NCBI GenBank assembly: GCA_964367055.1
Contig: CAYIWD010000021.1
Coordinates: 1-10,007, forward strand
Direction: 5' to 3'
From: UM-FILTER-39-64 sp964367055
GTDB lineage: Bacteria > Patescibacteriota > Minisyncoccia > UBA6257 > UBA9933
Length of the DNA: 10,007 bases
Shown: piece by piece, positions 1 to 5,618 of the stretch
Numbering within the stretch: the stretch's first letter is position 1
Layout of the letters: every line of letters begins with the position of its first letter
Notes under the pieces: generated by a model
The model's database searches: none
The model's input: only the letters and a program-made list of their open reading frames with translations
What the model was told of the DNA's origin: nothing
Made by a program: the position numbers and the translations under genes

Positions 1-62
1 CCCGGGTAGGATTCGAACTCCGACGCTCAGCAGGTCGGAGTCCGACCCTGCGTCGGACCTAC
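1..62 (-). pseudogene. tRNA 3' fragment (T-arm) split by a palindromic element
   Basis: Read on the minus strand, GTAGG (62-58) is followed by 40 bases of palindromic sequence and then by TTCGAATCCTAC (17-6) and CCGGG at the window edge. If the 40 bases are removed, the flanks form a perfect T-arm: GTAGG and CCTAC as a 5-bp stem around the loop TTCGAAT, running into an acceptor-like strand. No D-arm or anticodon arm is visible upstream, because only about 30 bases separate this from tRNA-Asn. I therefore read it as a tRNA 3' fragment or pseudogene rather than a working tRNA. The window edge cuts the 3' end. The T-arm match is seen directly; the insertion history is inferred. Confidence 0.45.
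18..57. repeat. Palindromic element, two tandem hairpins
   Basis: Two adjacent perfect hairpins fill this stretch: CTCCGAC (18-24) with GTCGGAG (34-40), and TCCGAC (41-46) with GTCGGA (52-57). The CCGAC/GTCGG stem core is shared with the hairpins at 454-513, so both look like members of one GC-rich repeat family. The element sits exactly between the 5' T-stem strand and the T-loop of the tRNA-like sequence around it. Confidence 0.7.
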
Positions 63-80
63 AACCCACTTTTATCTATA

Positions 81-179
81 AATAACCCTTAGGCTCCGGA
101 GGCAGGATTCGAACCTGCGGCCGTATCCTTAACAGGGATCCGCTCTACCGCTGAGCTACTCCGGAGCCTAAGGGTTATT
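81..179. repeat. 21-bp perfect inverted repeat enclosing tRNA-Asn
   Basis: Bases 81-101 and 159-179 are exact reverse complements over 21 positions. Seven of these pairs are the tRNA-Asn acceptor stem. The other 14 lie outside the mature tRNA and pair the 5' leader with the 3' trailer, including position -1 (C) with the discriminator G. The right arm also contains the stop codon of the GIY-YIG gene (175-177). A leader-trailer stem of this length would leave no single-stranded 3' end in the precursor. Confidence 0.9.
94..165 (-). tRNA. tRNA-Asn (GTT)
   Basis: This is a complete 72-base cloverleaf on the minus strand. The acceptor stem is TCCGGAG/CTCCGGA with discriminator G, the expected identity base for asparagine tRNA. 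The D-arm is GCTC...GAGC, the anticodon loop is CTGTTAA (anticodon GTT), and the T-arm is GCAGG-TTCGAAT-CCTGC. Position 27/43 in the anticodon stem is a G.A mismatch. CCA is not encoded, so it must be added by a nucleotidyltransferase. The 5' end lies 9 bases beyond the stop codon of the GIY-YIG gene, so the tRNA may be cut from a shared transcript. Its flanks are complementary to each other (see the inverted repeat entry). Confidence 0.96.
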
Positions 180-435
180 CTAATTTAATAAATCCATCCT
201 CTATAATTTTCTTTAGATAATCTTTTCGTTTTAATTTTTTCAATCTCTTTTCAATATGTCTAGCTCTCTGCACGGTATCAAATTCTTGTTTAAACACCAA
301 TTCGACATCCCCAAATCTTTTAGTTGAATGCGTGTATCCTGCTTTATGATGTTTTAATCTGTTATCTAAATTAACTGTGCTTCCGATATAATACCTACCA
401 TCTCTTAAACTTTCTAAAATATAAACATAAGCCAT
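175..435 (-). CDS. GIY-YIG domain protein (predicted endonuclease-like)
   Basis: This 86-residue protein consists of little more than a single GIY-YIG domain. The diagnostic pieces are YVYILES at residues 3-9 (the GIY position), YYIGST at 15-20 (the YIG position), then NLDNRLKHH with the conserved Arg, and THSTKR. A glutamate-bearing helix (HIEKRLKKLKRKDYL) lies near the C-terminus where the family has its metal-binding Glu. Stand-alone GIY-YIG proteins of 80-100 residues form a common bacterial family (UvrC-like N-terminal nuclease fold, YhbQ/URI type); their substrates are poorly defined. No SD precedes the ATG. The gene is preceded by a palindrome cluster and followed after 9 bases by tRNA-Asn. 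It could be a repair or structure-specific nuclease. The small size argues against a homing endonuclease with its own DNA-recognition domain. Confidence 0.88.
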   Translation of the reverse strand: MAYVYILESLRDGRYYIGSTVNLDNRLKHHKAGYTHSTKRFGDVELVFKQEFDTVQRARHIEKRLKKLKRKDYLKKIIEDGFIKLE

Positions 436-453
436 TATTTAATTAACAATTGA

Positions 454-513
454 GTCCCGACGCTCCGACCACCGCGTCGGAGGTCGGGACCCCGACCGCG
501 AAGCGCGTCGGGG
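454..513. repeat. GC-rich palindrome cluster between genes
   Basis: The first hairpin (454-490) pairs GTCCCGAC with GTCGGGAC and, after one bulged G, CTCCGAC with GTCGGAG, giving 15 bp. The second (490-513) pairs CCCCGAC with GTCGGGG and has an inner GCG/CGC. Surrounding sequence is AT-rich, so these stems stand out sharply. They share the CCGAC/GTCGG core with the element at 18-57. No T-run follows in either direction, so this is more likely a REP-like repeat than a rho-independent terminator. It occupies most of the 110-base gap between two minus-strand genes. Confidence 0.8.
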
Positions 514-545
514 CTACCGGGGAATATTAAATTTTCAAAATTATT

Positions 546-923
546 TTAATCCATTTTCTTATCAATTTCTTTTATTTCTTTTTCAATTTCTTCTAAATCT
601 TTCTTGACCTGTTTTAAACTAACTTCTTCTTTTTTGATTTCTTCTTCGGTTTTTTCGTCAATTCTTTTTTCTTGCTTGATGCCGGAAATAATAATTTGCT
701 CGCCGATAAAAAATGAAACGAAAAGGCCTGTCAAAAGAAGAATTATCGTGCCTAAAACAATTGACATAAATCCGCTTAAATTGAATAAATCGGCCATTAG
801 CCAAACTCCACGCCACAACAAAATAATGCCGACGCTGCCAACAAAAGCGTAAACAATCGGATGCCGCGACAATCTTCTTCTGATTTTATCTTCTAATCTA
901 TCAAAAAATTTAATAATATTCAT
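546..923 (-). CDS. Unrecognised small membrane protein with C-terminal coiled coil
   Basis: From the ATG at 923 the product is 125 residues (MNIIKFFDRLEDKIRRR...). It has a basic amphipathic N-terminus, then two hydrophobic segments at roughly residues 23-45 and 50-75, then a strongly charged Lys/Glu heptad region from about 82 to the end that should form a coiled coil. By charge, both termini are probably cytoplasmic. A longer reading from 968 is unlikely because its extra residues would be encoded by the terminator hairpin at 942-978. No strong SD is seen. The gene follows the 130-residue unknown gene after that terminator. I do not recognise a family. A membrane-anchored scaffold is one reading, but nothing in the sequence shows a specific function. 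Confidence 0.72.
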   Translation of the reverse strand: MNIIKFFDRLEDKIRRRLSRHPIVYAFVGSVGIILLWRGVWLMADLFNLSGFMSIVLGTIILLLTGLFVSFFIGEQIIISGIKQEKRIDEKTEEEIKKEEVSLKQVKKDLEEIEKEIKEIDKKMD

Positions 924-941
924 CGCTTTATTATAAATTTT

Positions 942-978
942 AAAAGGCCCCTTGTAAAGATATAGCAAAAGGCCTTTT
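942..978 (-). terminator. Terminator-like hairpin after the 130-residue gene
   Basis: On the minus strand AAAAGGCC pairs with GGCCTTTT, and the stem continues inward through TTTTG/CAAGG with two G-T pairs, giving about 13 bp around an 11-base loop. Only four T residues end the stem on the minus strand before it turns AT-rich, so termination may be partial. The hairpin foot overlaps the stop codon (978-980) of the upstream gene. On the plus strand it also ends in a T-run, but no plus-strand gene lies there. Confidence 0.65.
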
Positions 979-1370
979 TAAGATTTCCACTTCCTTTCTT
1001 GAGCCGCAATGGCTCGAATGATTTTATTTTTTATGGAGGAAATTTCTTCTTCTAAATCCACACTGATACACTGATTTTCCGGGTGCTGACGTTTTTTAAA
1101 TTCAACCCAACTCCGACCACTTACCGACAGGGGACAAACCCTGTGTTTATCGGTTATATAAATGACGTAAAAATCGACTCCTTTCACCACATCAGACCAG
1201 CTCAAATTGATTGTCTTAATAAAGGCTTTAATTAAACGATCGCCTTTAAGTTCCTCGAGGGCGTCAGACACCATCGCTTCCCTTTTTTCGCCCAGCTCCA
1301 GAACATAATTGGATCTCGTTTTTTTGGCGGTCTCGATCTTCCCCCTAATCTCTAAGAAAAAGTTTCCCAC
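978..1370 (-). CDS. Unrecognised 130-residue protein
   Basis: I place the start at the GTG of 1370-1368, giving 130 residues. An SD (GGGAGG, 1384-1379) lies 8 bases upstream of it, whereas the ATG at 1376 is only 2 bases from the SD and is poorly placed. The product appears soluble. Its N-terminal half is a charged helix (about residues 5-45). A beta-like core follows (GVDFYVIYITDKHRVCPLSV), then a segment with Cys and His residues (KRQHPENQCISVD), and a C-terminal helix ending in basic residues. There is no signal peptide or membrane segment. I recognise no family. It has its own promoter-like sequence and a terminator overlapping its stop, so it is probably a monocistronic unit after tRNA-Lys. 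Unlike the housekeeping genes here, it has a strong SD. Confidence 0.72.
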   Translation of the reverse strand: MGNFFLEIRGKIETAKKTRSNYVLELGEKREAMVSDALEELKGDRLIKAFIKTINLSWSDVVKGVDFYVIYITDKHRVCPLSVSGRSWVEFKKRQHPENQCISVDLEEEISSIKNKIIRAIAAQERKWKS

Positions 1371-1417
1371 CTTCATCGCCTCCCTTCTATATAATTCTAT
1401 GTTAGTGATCTGTTTTT

Positions 1418-1446
1418 ATTCTACTACAGTTTTAAAATAAAAGCAA
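1418..1446 (-). promoter_or_regulatory. Putative sigma70 promoter for the 130-residue gene
   Basis: On the minus strand TTGCTT (1446-1441) and TAGAAT (1423-1418) are separated by exactly 17 bases. The -10 matches consensus at 5 of 6 positions and the -35 at about 3 of 6. It lies between the 3' end of tRNA-Lys and the SD of the gene, leaving a leader of roughly 40 bases. Confidence 0.45.
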
Positions 1447-1455
1447 ATAAAATTG

Positions 1456-1529
1456 TCCGCCCACCAAGATTCGAACTTGGGACCATCTCCTTAAAAGGGA
1501 GCTGCTCTACCGGACTGAGCTATGGGCGG
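1456..1529 (-). tRNA. tRNA-Lys (TTT)
   Basis: This is a complete 74-base cloverleaf on the minus strand. The acceptor stem is CCGCCCA/TGGGCGG with discriminator A. The D-arm is GCTC...GAGC, the anticodon loop is CTTTTAA (anticodon TTT), and the T-arm is CCAAG-TTCGAAT-CTTGG. The first pair C1-G72 is unusual for lysine tRNAs, which mostly begin with G. As in the tRNA-Asn here, position 27/43 is a G.A mismatch. CCA is not encoded. It begins 26 bases after the dnaJ stop with no terminator between, so it may be read through from the chaperone operon. Confidence 0.96.
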
Positions 1530-1555
1530 TCAAAAAAATATCTGAAATATAGACC

Positions 1556-2689
1556 CTAATCAATTTCTCTCTCTAAATCTTCAAGAATTTCTTTAACTTT
1601 CGGACTTAATTTTCTTGGCGTCTTGACGGTTAACTCCACAATTAAATCTCCTCTTCCCGAACCATTAAAGCGCGGCATTCCTTCAGCCGGAATTCTTAAA
1701 TTACTTTTCAAATCAAAATCAGCTGGAATTTCCACTTTTAATTTACCTGCCCCGTAGGAAGCTTGCTTTCCTTCGGGGTTGCCTGAAATAATCGGGATTT
1801 CAATTTTACGCCCCAAAAGCAAATCAGTTAATTTAATTTCTTTTTTGATGAACAAGTCGTCCCCTTGTCTTTTGAAAATCGGGTGGGGGTTAATTTTGAT
1901 TTTAATATAAAGGTCCCCTTCTTTGCTACCCCTTTCTCCTGCTTCTCCGGCTGACTGAACTTTAATAATCTGACCATCGGCAATTCCGGCTCTGACTTCT
2001 ATGGTGATATTTTTCTCGCCTCTTATCTTGCCTGAGCCGTGACAAGTATCACAGATTTTTTTAGGCAATTGGCCAGTGCCAAAACATTTATCGCAGGCCT
2101 TTACCTGGACAAAATCACCAAAAAAACTTCGTCGGGTTTCTTTGATTTCTCCTCGGCCAGCGCAAACCGGGCATTTTTCAAAACCAGCTTGCGGGTCGTG
2201 CCCCAAACCGCCACATTTTTGGCAGCGCACCGCAACAGAATAATTAATCTTTTTTTCAACGTCGCGGAAAGCTTCTTCCAAAGTAATTTCCTGAATAACT
2301 TGAATATCTGCCCCACGCTCGTAAGTGCGGCGTTTTTGCCTAACCCCCAGTCCTTCAAAAAAGGCGTCGAAAATATCGCCGATGTCGCCAAAATCTCCGC
2401 CAAAATCAAATTTTACTTCGCCAAAAGGACCGGCTTCACCAAAGCCAAAGCCGTCTCCGCCATAAGTGGGTCCAGCTCCAGCGGAAAAAACTTGGCCAAA
2501 TCTGTCATACTGAGCTCGCTTTTCTTTATTGGATAAAACTTGATACGCTTCATTGATTTCTTTAAATTTCTTCTCATCGCCGCCTTTATCAGGATGATAT
2601 TTATGAGCTAATCGGTAAAATGCTTTTTTTATTTCTTCATCAGAAGCGCCTTTATGAATGCCTAAAATTTTGTAATAATTTTTTGTCAT
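1556..2689 (-). CDS. dnaJ: Chaperone protein DnaJ (type I Hsp40)
   Basis: DnaJ delivers unfolded clients to DnaK and stimulates its ATPase in the cytoplasm. The 377 residues show the full type I order. The J-domain spans about residues 4-67, with HPD at 32-34. A Gly/Phe-rich linker follows at about 66-112. The zinc-finger region has all four CxxCxGxG repeats (Cys pairs starting at 156, 173, 199 and 213). The C-terminal substrate-binding domains follow. Length is typical of the family. The start ATG lies 17 bases after the preceding membrane-protein gene and lacks an SD, so translation probably depends on the shared transcript. In the second C-terminal domain, around residues 304-314, an extra NPEGKQASYGA-type stretch is encoded by a palindromic element (1750-1778), apparently inserted in frame. 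Confidence 0.98.
   Translation of the reverse strand: MTKNYYKILGIHKGASDEEIKKAFYRLAHKYHPDKGGDEKKFKEINEAYQVLSNKEKRAQYDRFGQVFSAGAGPTYGGDGFGFGEAGPFGEVKFDFGGDFGDIGDIFDAFFEGLGVRQKRRTYERGADIQVIQEITLEEAFRDVEKKINYSVAVRCQKCGGLGHDPQAGFEKCPVCAGRGEIKETRRSFFGDFVQVKACDKCFGTGQLPKKICDTCHGSGKIRGEKNITIEVRAGIADGQIIKVQSAGEAGERGSKEGDLYIKIKINPHPIFKRQGDDLFIKKEIKLTDLLLGRKIEIPIISGNPEGKQASYGAGKLKVEIPADFDLKSNLRIPAEGMPRFNGSGRGDLIVELTVKTPRKLSPKVKEILEDLEREID
1750..1778. repeat. Palindromic element inside dnaJ
   Basis: CCCCGTAGGAAGC (1750-1762) pairs with GCTTTCCTTCGGGG (1765-1778) apart from one extra T and one A/T mismatch. It encodes roughly PEGKQASYG in a C-terminal-domain loop, where DnaJ proteins usually have a short turn. 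The surrounding coding sequence is much less GC-rich. The in-frame insertion reading rests on family knowledge of DnaJ rather than on an alignment. Confidence 0.6.
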
Positions 2690-2706
2690 AATTGTTGAAT
2701 ATTATT

Positions 2707-3708
2707 TTATTTTAAAACGATAATTTCTTTGCTTTTGTTTTCCATCATTATAGTGCTAAATCCCAAAGCTAAGCAAATTTCATAAATGATATAGGCCGGG
2801 CATGTGGCGATAAATCTGATAAGCCAAGATAAGCTAATAATGGTTAGAAATATTAAAACAGCGATAATTATTAAAACAAGAGATTTGTTATTTTCCGGCG
2901 ATTGGGAAATTTTTTTAACCATTATTTCATAAAGCGCTTCCGAGGCTTTGGCTTTTAGATTTAAGGGCATACTAATAAAATCTGAAATTTTATTTTTTAA
3001 CTCCTTTACGGTTTGGTTTATTAGCGCAGCTTTAGCGCTTGAAGGTAAAATTTTAAGTTCAGAATTTCCTTCAATTTGATTAATAGCTATGTTTTTTATT
3101 AAATCTTCAACTGGCAATGACAAGTTAAAACCCGGCAGAAAATTTTGAACTAAATCAAAATTAAATAACGAAGAGACACCTTTTTCAAAAACCGGTTTAG
3201 AAATAAAAAAATTATTTTCTTCCAAACTGAAAAATCCGACAGAAACAATAGTAGCTATTAAAGCCAAACCAGTAATGGCTTTAGGCAAAGATTTTTTGCT
3301 TACTTCCCAAAACTTTATCTTTAATCTGTCTTCAAGCTCGTTCCTGCCGCTGTAAATTCCCCAGACCAAAAGTAAAAAACCAATTAAGCTAGCCAAACCG
3401 ATAATCATTGAAAGCCGGTCATAAAACGGCGCCAAAAACGCTAACATCTCCAAAAAAACAATTAGATTGGTAAGCCAAATGGTTTTAATAAAAAAAATAT
3501 CAAGCAGGTATAACGCCAAGAATCCGATAACTGCTAAAAATGAAAATAACAGAAAATAAGGTTGGCTTTCAAGAATAAATAATTTCAAAAAATAGCCGAA
3601 GCATAACGCCGAGATAAGCCCGACAGACGTTAAAATGATAATTTTTATAATTGAACTATCAAGTTCGATTGTGCTATTGGCTTTATTGAGTAGGTTGCTG
3701 TCCATCAT
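2707..3708 (-). CDS. Unrecognised multi-pass membrane protein between dnaK and dnaJ
   Basis: I start it at the ATG ATG pair at 3708-3703, giving 333 residues and a 26-base overlap with the end of dnaK. A longer reading from 3786 would lie inside dnaK coding sequence and is not supported. Hydrophobic segments fall at about residues 20-45, 51-70, 72-97, 100-118, 142-160, 277-298 and 303-322. A polar region of about 110 residues (165-275) lies between the fifth and sixth segments and probably faces one side of the membrane as a small domain. There is no catalytic motif I can name, and no family recognised. The overlap with dnaK and the 17-base gap to dnaJ place it in the chaperone operon, suggesting translational coupling. 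A role linked to membrane-protein folding or envelope stress is only a guess from position. Confidence 0.75.
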   Translation of the reverse strand: MMDSNLLNKANSTIELDSSIIKIIILTSVGLISALCFGYFLKLFILESQPYFLLFSFLAVIGFLALYLLDIFFIKTIWLTNLIVFLEMLAFLAPFYDRLSMIIGLASLIGFLLLVWGIYSGRNELEDRLKIKFWEVSKKSLPKAITGLALIATIVSVGFFSLEENNFFISKPVFEKGVSSLFNFDLVQNFLPGFNLSLPVEDLIKNIAINQIEGNSELKILPSSAKAALINQTVKELKNKISDFISMPLNLKAKASEALYEIMVKKISQSPENNKSLVLIIIAVLIFLTIISLSWLIRFIATCPAYIIYEICLALGFSTIMMENKSKEIIVLK

Positions 3709-5539
3709 TACCCTGATTATACATGCTTTGTCCGATTTTTTGAAGCTCCAATGAAAGCTCGGCTGTCGCTGATTTAATTGTTTCAATATCTTGAGATTGT
3801 GAAAGCAAGGATTTTAAGTTTGTAATTTTAGAATTAACCGCTTCTTTGATTTCAGCTGAAACCTTATCTCCCGCGTCCCTTAGCGCTTTTTCTGCCACAT
3901 AAATAAGCTGCTCCGCCTGATTTTTAGCTTCAACCAATTCTTTCTTTTTTCTGTCCTCTTCGGCGTGAGCCGCGGCTTCTTGTTTTAATTTTTCCACTTC
4001 ATTTTTAGAAAGTTGCGTTGACGCTTCAATGCGGATTGATTGGCTTTTACCTGTGGCTTTGTCTTTAGCGGAAACACTTAATATGCCATTAGCGTCAATA
4101 TCAAAAGTCACTTCAATTTGAGGCATGCCTCGAGGAGATGGCGGAATGCCGTCCAAGATAAAGCGAGCCAGAGTTTTATTATCAGTTGCCATTGACCTTT
4201 CGCCTTGTAAAACATGAATTTCTACTGATGTCTGGCTGTCAGCCGCGGTAGAAAAAATCTGGGATTTAGCTGTGGGAATTGTTGTGTTCTTTTCAATAAT
4301 CGGCGTAGCCACGCCGCCAAATGTCTCTAAACCTAAAGTCAAAGGCGTCACATCCAAAAGCAAAATATCTTTAACATCGCCCTGAAAAATACCAGCCTGA
4401 ATAGCGGCGCCAACTGCCACGACTTCGTCAGGATTAATTCCTTTATGCGGCTCTTTGCCAAAAAGGTTTTTCACCGCATCAACAATTAATGGCATTCTTG
4501 TTTGTCCGCCAACCAAAACCACTTCATTAATGTCAGAAATTTTAAAATTCGCTTCGCTAAGAGTTTTCTTTACTAATTCAATAGACCGGTCAACTTCTGG
4601 TTTTACTAATTCTTCCAGTTTTGCCCGAGTTAATTTAAAGAGAAAATGTTTTGGACCAGAAGCGTCTAAAGTGACGTAAGGTAAATTAATTTCTGTTTCA
4701 AATACTGTAGAAAGTTCGTGCTTAGCGCGTTCTGCCGCTTCTTTTAATCTTTGAAGCGCCAAAGGATCTTTGGAGATATCAATGCCTTCTTGTTTTTTAT
4801 ATTCGCCAACTAAATATTCAATTATTTTTCTGTCAAAATCATCGCCGCCCAAATGCGTGTCACCGCCCGTACCCTTTACTTCCACGATGTCACCGCTAAT
4901 ATCCAAAATTGAAATATCAAAAGTGCCGCCGCCAAAATCATAAACCACAATTTTCTCATTTTTCTGTTTATTTAAACCATAAGCCAAGGCCGCGGCAGTT
5001 GGTTCGTTGATAATTCTTTTAACTTTTAAGCCAGCAATTTCTCCAGCATTTTTTGTGGCTTGTCTTTGGGAATCATCAAAATAAGCCGGTACGGTAATTA
5101 CTGCTTCTTCAATTTTTTCTCCCAACTTTGCTTCGGCATCGGCTTTTAATTTAGCCAAAACCATGGCGGAAATTTCTTCCGGCTTATACCATTTAGCTTG
5201 CCCTGAGCCTGTCGAAGGGTCAGCCATTTTAATTTCCAAGCCACCGGTTGAAGATTTTTGGATATCAAAAGGCAACCAAGATTTGTCTCGTTGAACTTCC
5301 GGGTCGTCAAAATTGCGGCCAATCAAACGTTTAACCGAAAAAATCGTGTTTTTTGGATTAACCACAGCTTGACGCTTAGCTAATAAACCGACTAATCGCT
5401 CGCCGGCTTTGGAAATAGCGACAACTGACGGAGTGGTTCGATTACCTTCGTTATTTTCTAAAATTTTTGGTTCGCCTCCCTCAACAATCGCCATTGCTGA
5501 AAAGGTTGTGCCAAGATCAATACCTAATATTTTTGCCAT
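3683..5539 (-). CDS. dnaK: Molecular chaperone DnaK (Hsp70)
   Basis: DnaK is the ATP-dependent Hsp70 that binds exposed hydrophobic peptides, working with DnaJ and GrpE in the cytoplasm. I choose the ATG at 5539 (MAKILGIDLGTTFS), giving 618 residues; the GTG at 5554 lies in a repeat and adds nothing conserved. The nucleotide-binding domain shows GIDLGTT at 6-12, INEPTAAALAYGL, VYDFGGGTFDISILD and VLVGGQTRMP. The hydrophobic interdomain linker (DILLLDVTPLTLGLE) leads into a standard substrate-binding domain, a helical lid and a short Gln-rich tail ending GNDGQQPTQ. Around residues 107-115, DPSTGSGQA is an extra stretch encoded by a GC-rich repeat (5197-5221). No CIRCE operator is seen in the operon, and no SD precedes the start. 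Confidence 0.99.
   Translation of the reverse strand: MAKILGIDLGTTFSAMAIVEGGEPKILENNEGNRTTPSVVAISKAGERLVGLLAKRQAVVNPKNTIFSVKRLIGRNFDDPEVQRDKSWLPFDIQKSSTGGLEIKMADPSTGSGQAKWYKPEEISAMVLAKLKADAEAKLGEKIEEAVITVPAYFDDSQRQATKNAGEIAGLKVKRIINEPTAAALAYGLNKQKNEKIVVYDFGGGTFDISILDISGDIVEVKGTGGDTHLGGDDFDRKIIEYLVGEYKKQEGIDISKDPLALQRLKEAAERAKHELSTVFETEINLPYVTLDASGPKHFLFKLTRAKLEELVKPEVDRSIELVKKTLSEANFKISDINEVVLVGGQTRMPLIVDAVKNLFGKEPHKGINPDEVVAVGAAIQAGIFQGDVKDILLLDVTPLTLGLETFGGVATPIIEKNTTIPTAKSQIFSTAADSQTSVEIHVLQGERSMATDNKTLARFILDGIPPSPRGMPQIEVTFDIDANGILSVSAKDKATGKSQSIRIEASTQLSKNEVEKLKQEAAAHAEEDRKKKELVEAKNQAEQLIYVAEKALRDAGDKVSAEIKEAVNSKITNLKSLLSQSQDIETIKSATAELSLELQKIGQSMYNQGNDGQQPTQ
5197..5221. repeat. Repeat element inserted in frame inside dnaK
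   Basis: On the minus strand this 25-base GC-rich stretch (core CCCTTCGACAGGCTCAGGG) encodes about DPSTGSGQA in subdomain IB of DnaK, between LEIKMA and KWYKPEEISAM. Hsp70s normally run directly from the one to the other. The ends are short inverted repeats (CCCT/AGGG). I recall closely similar GC-rich sequences scattered through Patescibacteria assemblies, but could not search for them here. Confidence 0.65.
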
Positions 5540-5549
5540 AATTTTTAAA

Positions 5550-5618
5550 GCCACTAGCCACTAGGGTTTAGCCACTAGTGCTGTTTACTAATCACTAGTC
5601 ACTAATCGCTAATCACTA
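5550..5618 (-). repeat. 7-base tandem repeats between grpE and dnaK
   Basis: On the minus strand the gap is built of heptamers with consensus TAGTGRY. Four units run from 5618 to 5591, an interruption of 13 bases follows, and then come four more units (one a diverged TAAACCC) from 5577 to 5550. The first unit supplies the TAG stop codon of grpE. Because 7 is not a multiple of 3, successive TAG triplets fall in all three frames. Confidence 0.85.

Noticed and set aside
454..513. Possible CRISPR repeat
   Set aside because: There are no regularly spaced direct repeats or spacers, only adjacent hairpins.
924..968. Longer N-terminus for the 125-residue membrane protein
   Set aside because: The added residues are encoded by the terminator hairpin of the preceding gene.
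1095..1180. Possible further in-gene palindrome in the 130-residue gene (ACAGGG/CCCTGT hairpin)
   Set aside because: The stem is short, interrupted and shares no clear core with the other elements; without homologues no insertion can be argued.
2039..2536. Plus-strand reading frame of 165 codons opposite dnaJ
   Set aside because: It is antisense to strongly conserved dnaJ coding sequence, has low-complexity composition and no SD; it is a shadow.
3709..3786. Longer N-terminus for the membrane protein
   Set aside because: It would be read entirely out of dnaK coding sequence in another frame; the ATG ATG at 3708 suffices.
5540..5554. GTG start five codons upstream in dnaK
   Set aside because: The GTG is part of the heptamer repeat; the conserved MAKILGIDLGTT start lies at 5539.
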